The position numbers were made by a program, and so were the translations under genes. This document shows positions 61,505 to 64,000 of a stretch of 64,000 nucleotides of DNA, piece after piece (positions within the stretch are counted from its first letter, which is position 1; each line of letters begins with the position of its first letter). The notes under the pieces are model-generated. The model was not told the origin of the DNA and did no database searches. It saw only the letters and a list, made by a program, of their open reading frames with translations. Origin of the DNA: Acestrorhynchus altus (taxonomy: Eukaryota > Chordata > Actinopteri > Characiformes > Acestrorhynchidae); NCBI GenBank assembly GCA_034509495.1, contig CM067518.1, forward strand, positions 4,560,528 through 4,624,527. Reading direction: 5' to 3'.

Positions 61505-62440
61505 ATAACATTATGACCATGTCCTTGTTTCTACATTCGCTGTCCATTTGATCAGCTCCACTGCCCCTACCGAAGCACTGTGCAGTTCTCTAATTACAGA
61601 CTGTAGTCCATCTGTTTCTCTGCATACTTTGTTTGCCTCCTTTCACCTTGATCTTCAATGGTCAGGACGCCACAGGACCACCGCAGAGCAGGTACTATGT
61701 GGGTGGTGGATCATTCTCACCACTGCAGTGACACTGACATGGCGGTGGTGTGTTAGTTTGTGTTGTGCTGTCACAAGTGGATCAAACACAGCAGTGACGC
61801 TGGAGTGTTTAAACACTGTGTCCACACACTGTCCGATCTTTTACACAGTCCAACCTAGTTGCTCCTCCTTGTAGAGGAGACAGAAGTTTGTATGGGTCAT
61901 TCTGTAGTCCAGTGTTTCCCAACCCTGTTCCTGAAAGCACACCTGCCCTTCATGTTTTAGCTTTAACACGCCCCTTGCAACTCTGAAGGGCTTGTTTATG
62001 AGCTGGTTAGTTGAATCAGGTGTGTGGAGAGTAGGGTAAGCTCTAACATATACAGGGCAAGTGTTCCTACAGAAAAAGCTCTGGAAAACACTGCTGGAGA
62101 CCTTCATCAGTGGACAGAACGCTGCCCACAGGACACCAATGCCTGAACATTTCTGGTTGGTGGACTATTCTCAGTACAGTAGTGACAGTGAGGGTTTTAA
62201 ACACCCCAGCAGAACTGCTGTCTGACCCACACATCCTAGCACAACACTCCCCAACACATCATCATGTCAGTGTAACTGCAGTGCTGAGAACGACCCACCA
62301 CCCACATAATATCTACCTTGTGGTGGTCCTTTGGGGTTCGGAGAAGAGAGGAGGCTAACAAAGTATACAACTGCAACGTGCCCCTGTATGGACAGTGAGT
62401 GCAGAAACAAGGTCATAATGTTATGGCCAAGTGGTGTATT
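61505..62440. mobile_element. Long foldback element with Tc1-type terminal inverted repeats
   Basis: The left end ATAACATTATGACC is matched by GGTCATAATGTTATGGCC at the right end. The interior is a long imperfect palindrome: TACTTTGTTTGCCTCC on the left pairs with GGAGGCTAACAAAGTATAC on the right, and GGTCCTGTGG-type with CCACCA-type blocks. No transposase. It is interrupted by a nested repeat at 61910-62095. Confidence 0.7.
61910..62095 (+). repeat. Nested dispersed repeat inside the foldback element
   Basis: Begins CCAGTGTTTCCCAACCCTGT TCCTG and ends GAAAACACTG. This is a common fish repeat whose insertion splits the CAGT..GGACAG portion of the host element. Confidence 0.6.
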
Positions 62441-62777
62441 TAATCTATATTTAGGCTGATTAGTCTGTGTAAACTGCCTCGGTAGTTTTCGTGGTAGTAA
62501 AATAACAGCAAAATAAAGCAAATATAAGAGTTGCTTTGTTAGCCAAAGAGACAATCTGTTAAAATCAAACCCCTGGTTGAGCTGACCTTTAGATGAAAGG
62601 AAGAAGCAAAGGATGTGGCTGAGAAGAAACCAATAACCAATTAGTTTTCTAAAATGAATAGGTGTATACACATAATTGGTTGATATCAATAACCAGGCAG
62701 CAGAGGGGTAATGATTATTCCTTCATGGAAAGTTGATATTGATATGAAGTTATGGGTGTCTCCATTTATGTGATGGC

Positions 62778-62840
62778 TGTGTGTGTGTGTGTGTGTGTGT
62801 GCGTGCGCGTGCGTGCGCGCGTGTGTGTGTGTGTGCGTGT
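62778..62840. repeat. (GT)n/(GC)n array
   Basis: GT run with GTGCGCGTGCGTGCGCGCG core; alternating purine-pyrimidine throughout. Confidence 0.95.
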
Positions 62841-63059
62841 GCGCTTCTGTAAAATATTAATATACAGATATGATGTTAATGCATTTCCATGCACACAGAG
62901 GCACAACAGAGAACACAAATATGTTCACTGCTGCTTTGAGAATAACATGAGTTATTATATGCAATGAAATCATAGATCACAGCAATCAGAAAACAATATT
63001 TTAAGAGTTTGTACATTGATAGCTTTCAGGGCCATTAATATATATTTTCAGAAACTGTG

Positions 63060-63720
63060 TGGGCTGTGGAGTGCTGTAATTAGGTTTACTCCATGCACTA
63101 CAGAGTGAAGAAAGCGGCTGCATACCTCAGTGTGGGCCTACTGGGGCTCTGTTGGCTGTGGGGATTTAACAGAGTTTATCCTTTGCAGTTTTGAATGCCT
63201 AAAAATAGCCCTTTTTTATTCGATGAGCAGACTGCATAGGCTCTTTCTTTGTCTCTGATCTTTAGCCAGGGCTCATGTAATGCTCCTTAATGTGCCTATA
63301 AATCACCACTGGTCAGTCAGCACACGCAAGAATGTAAAGAATTCAATGCAGCTTCCATCTATTTTCCCCTCTCTTCTTTTCTTTGAAAGTCTATCTATAG
63401 TAAAGCATTGTCCCTAGGCTCTCGGTAGGAGATTTCTCTCTGTCTGCAGCTGATTTTCTGTGAATTAATTACGTATTGAATTCAGTGATGGATTCAAGAA
63501 TGTACTGGAGCCTATTATGCCGCTCTCCTGCCCAAGCCCTTAACTAATGCAGTGATATGTCTGAATTAGGCTTGACCTTCTTCAGCACATAACGTGGGGT
63601 AGAATCCTGCTGTGAATAAACAGGGTGGCTAATACGGTCTTCAGGCCTACTGTTGCTCAGCGGTCTGCTATGATTGCCTCACTTCGGAACATTGATCAGA
63701 TCTTTGCAAAAACTAGGTAG
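63060..63720. promoter_or_regulatory. Enhancer-like block at window end
   Basis: Complex, repeat-free sequence with GTAATTAGG, GTGAATTAATTACG and several TAAT cores. It may belong to the regulatory DNA between hox1 and hox3. No coding frame is seen. Confidence 0.28.
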
Positions 63721-64000
63721 ACCTCCTGCACCCAGCAGTGCCCAGCAATGGCCCCGTTTCTTGTAAATGTGACATTCACTAGGAAATGCTGCTCCAGACC
63801 AAAAACAAAAACTCTTTTCTCATGTTCTACACCTGAATTCAGTTCAGAAACCCAACAAGGGTGAATTCCAATAATTTCAATGGAGCTGTGAGCTCAATAG
63901 AGCGTGCACTCCTTTTAGTTGCGCAAAGGGGCCACCGGGAGGCCAGCTTCTGCTTTGCATAACGAACATTGCTGCCTGGTGATGGATGGTAAGTAAGACA

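Overview
KIND OF SEQUENCE: This is vertebrate nuclear DNA, almost certainly from a teleost fish. It is AT-rich and dense in (CA)n, (GA)n, (TA)n and (ATT)n microsatellites. It is also littered with dead Tc1/mariner-type transposons, foldback MITEs, a SINE-like repeat and an eroded LINE. The style of these repeats, and retention of a Hox1 gene that is best explained as hoxc1a, suggest an ostariophysan (characin, catfish or cyprinid relative); that is inference. LAYOUT: Only one protein-coding gene can be supported. It is a two-exon Hox paralogue-group-1 gene on the minus strand (start codon 48258-48260, stop 40344-40346) encoding about 300 residues. Exon 1 ends just after a Hox1 hexapeptide; exon 2 carries the whole homeodomain. 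The intron is 7,014 bp and filled with repeats, and a (TG)n tract lies directly against the 3' splice site of the homeobox exon. About 40 kb downstream of the gene (1-40,000) and about 15.7 kb upstream (48,500-64,000) hold no other recognisable gene. In particular there is no Hox2 or Hox3 homeobox upstream, which argues against the HoxA and HoxB clusters and for the anterior end of a HoxC cluster. REGION BY REGION: 1-14.7 kb holds repeats, including a local duplication, a hAT-like MITE, Tc1 fossils and a SINE. 15.7-20 kb holds several complex, homeobox-site-rich blocks that look like conserved non-coding elements, one with a DR5 retinoic acid response element (RARE) match. 20-24 kb holds microsatellites and Tc1/MITE remains. 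24.9-26.2 kb is an extraordinary 1.3-kb polypyrimidine tract. 26.6-28.5 kb is complex unique sequence with a cluster of nuclear-receptor half-sites that includes a perfect DR5. 29-36 kb is mostly repeats. A CpG island lies at 36.2-36.6 kb. 37.5-38.7 kb has another nuclear-receptor half-site cluster and enhancer-like sequence. The Hox1 gene follows at 40.0-48.5 kb. 49-64 kb has (ATT)n and (CA)n arrays, enhancer-like blocks (52.2, 53.8 and 63.1 kb), a Tc1 fossil of a second family, a LINE fossil and a nested foldback element. HOW IT MAY WORK: The Hox1 gene carries a TGATGGATGG Pbx/Hox site about 125 bp before its start codon. Three candidate RAREs lie on its 3' side (about 2.7, 12 and 21 kb beyond the stop codon). 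This matches the known plan of vertebrate Hox1 genes, in which retinoic acid acts through 3' RAREs and Hox/Pbx autoregulation acts 5'. All regulatory calls come from motif reading and are untested.
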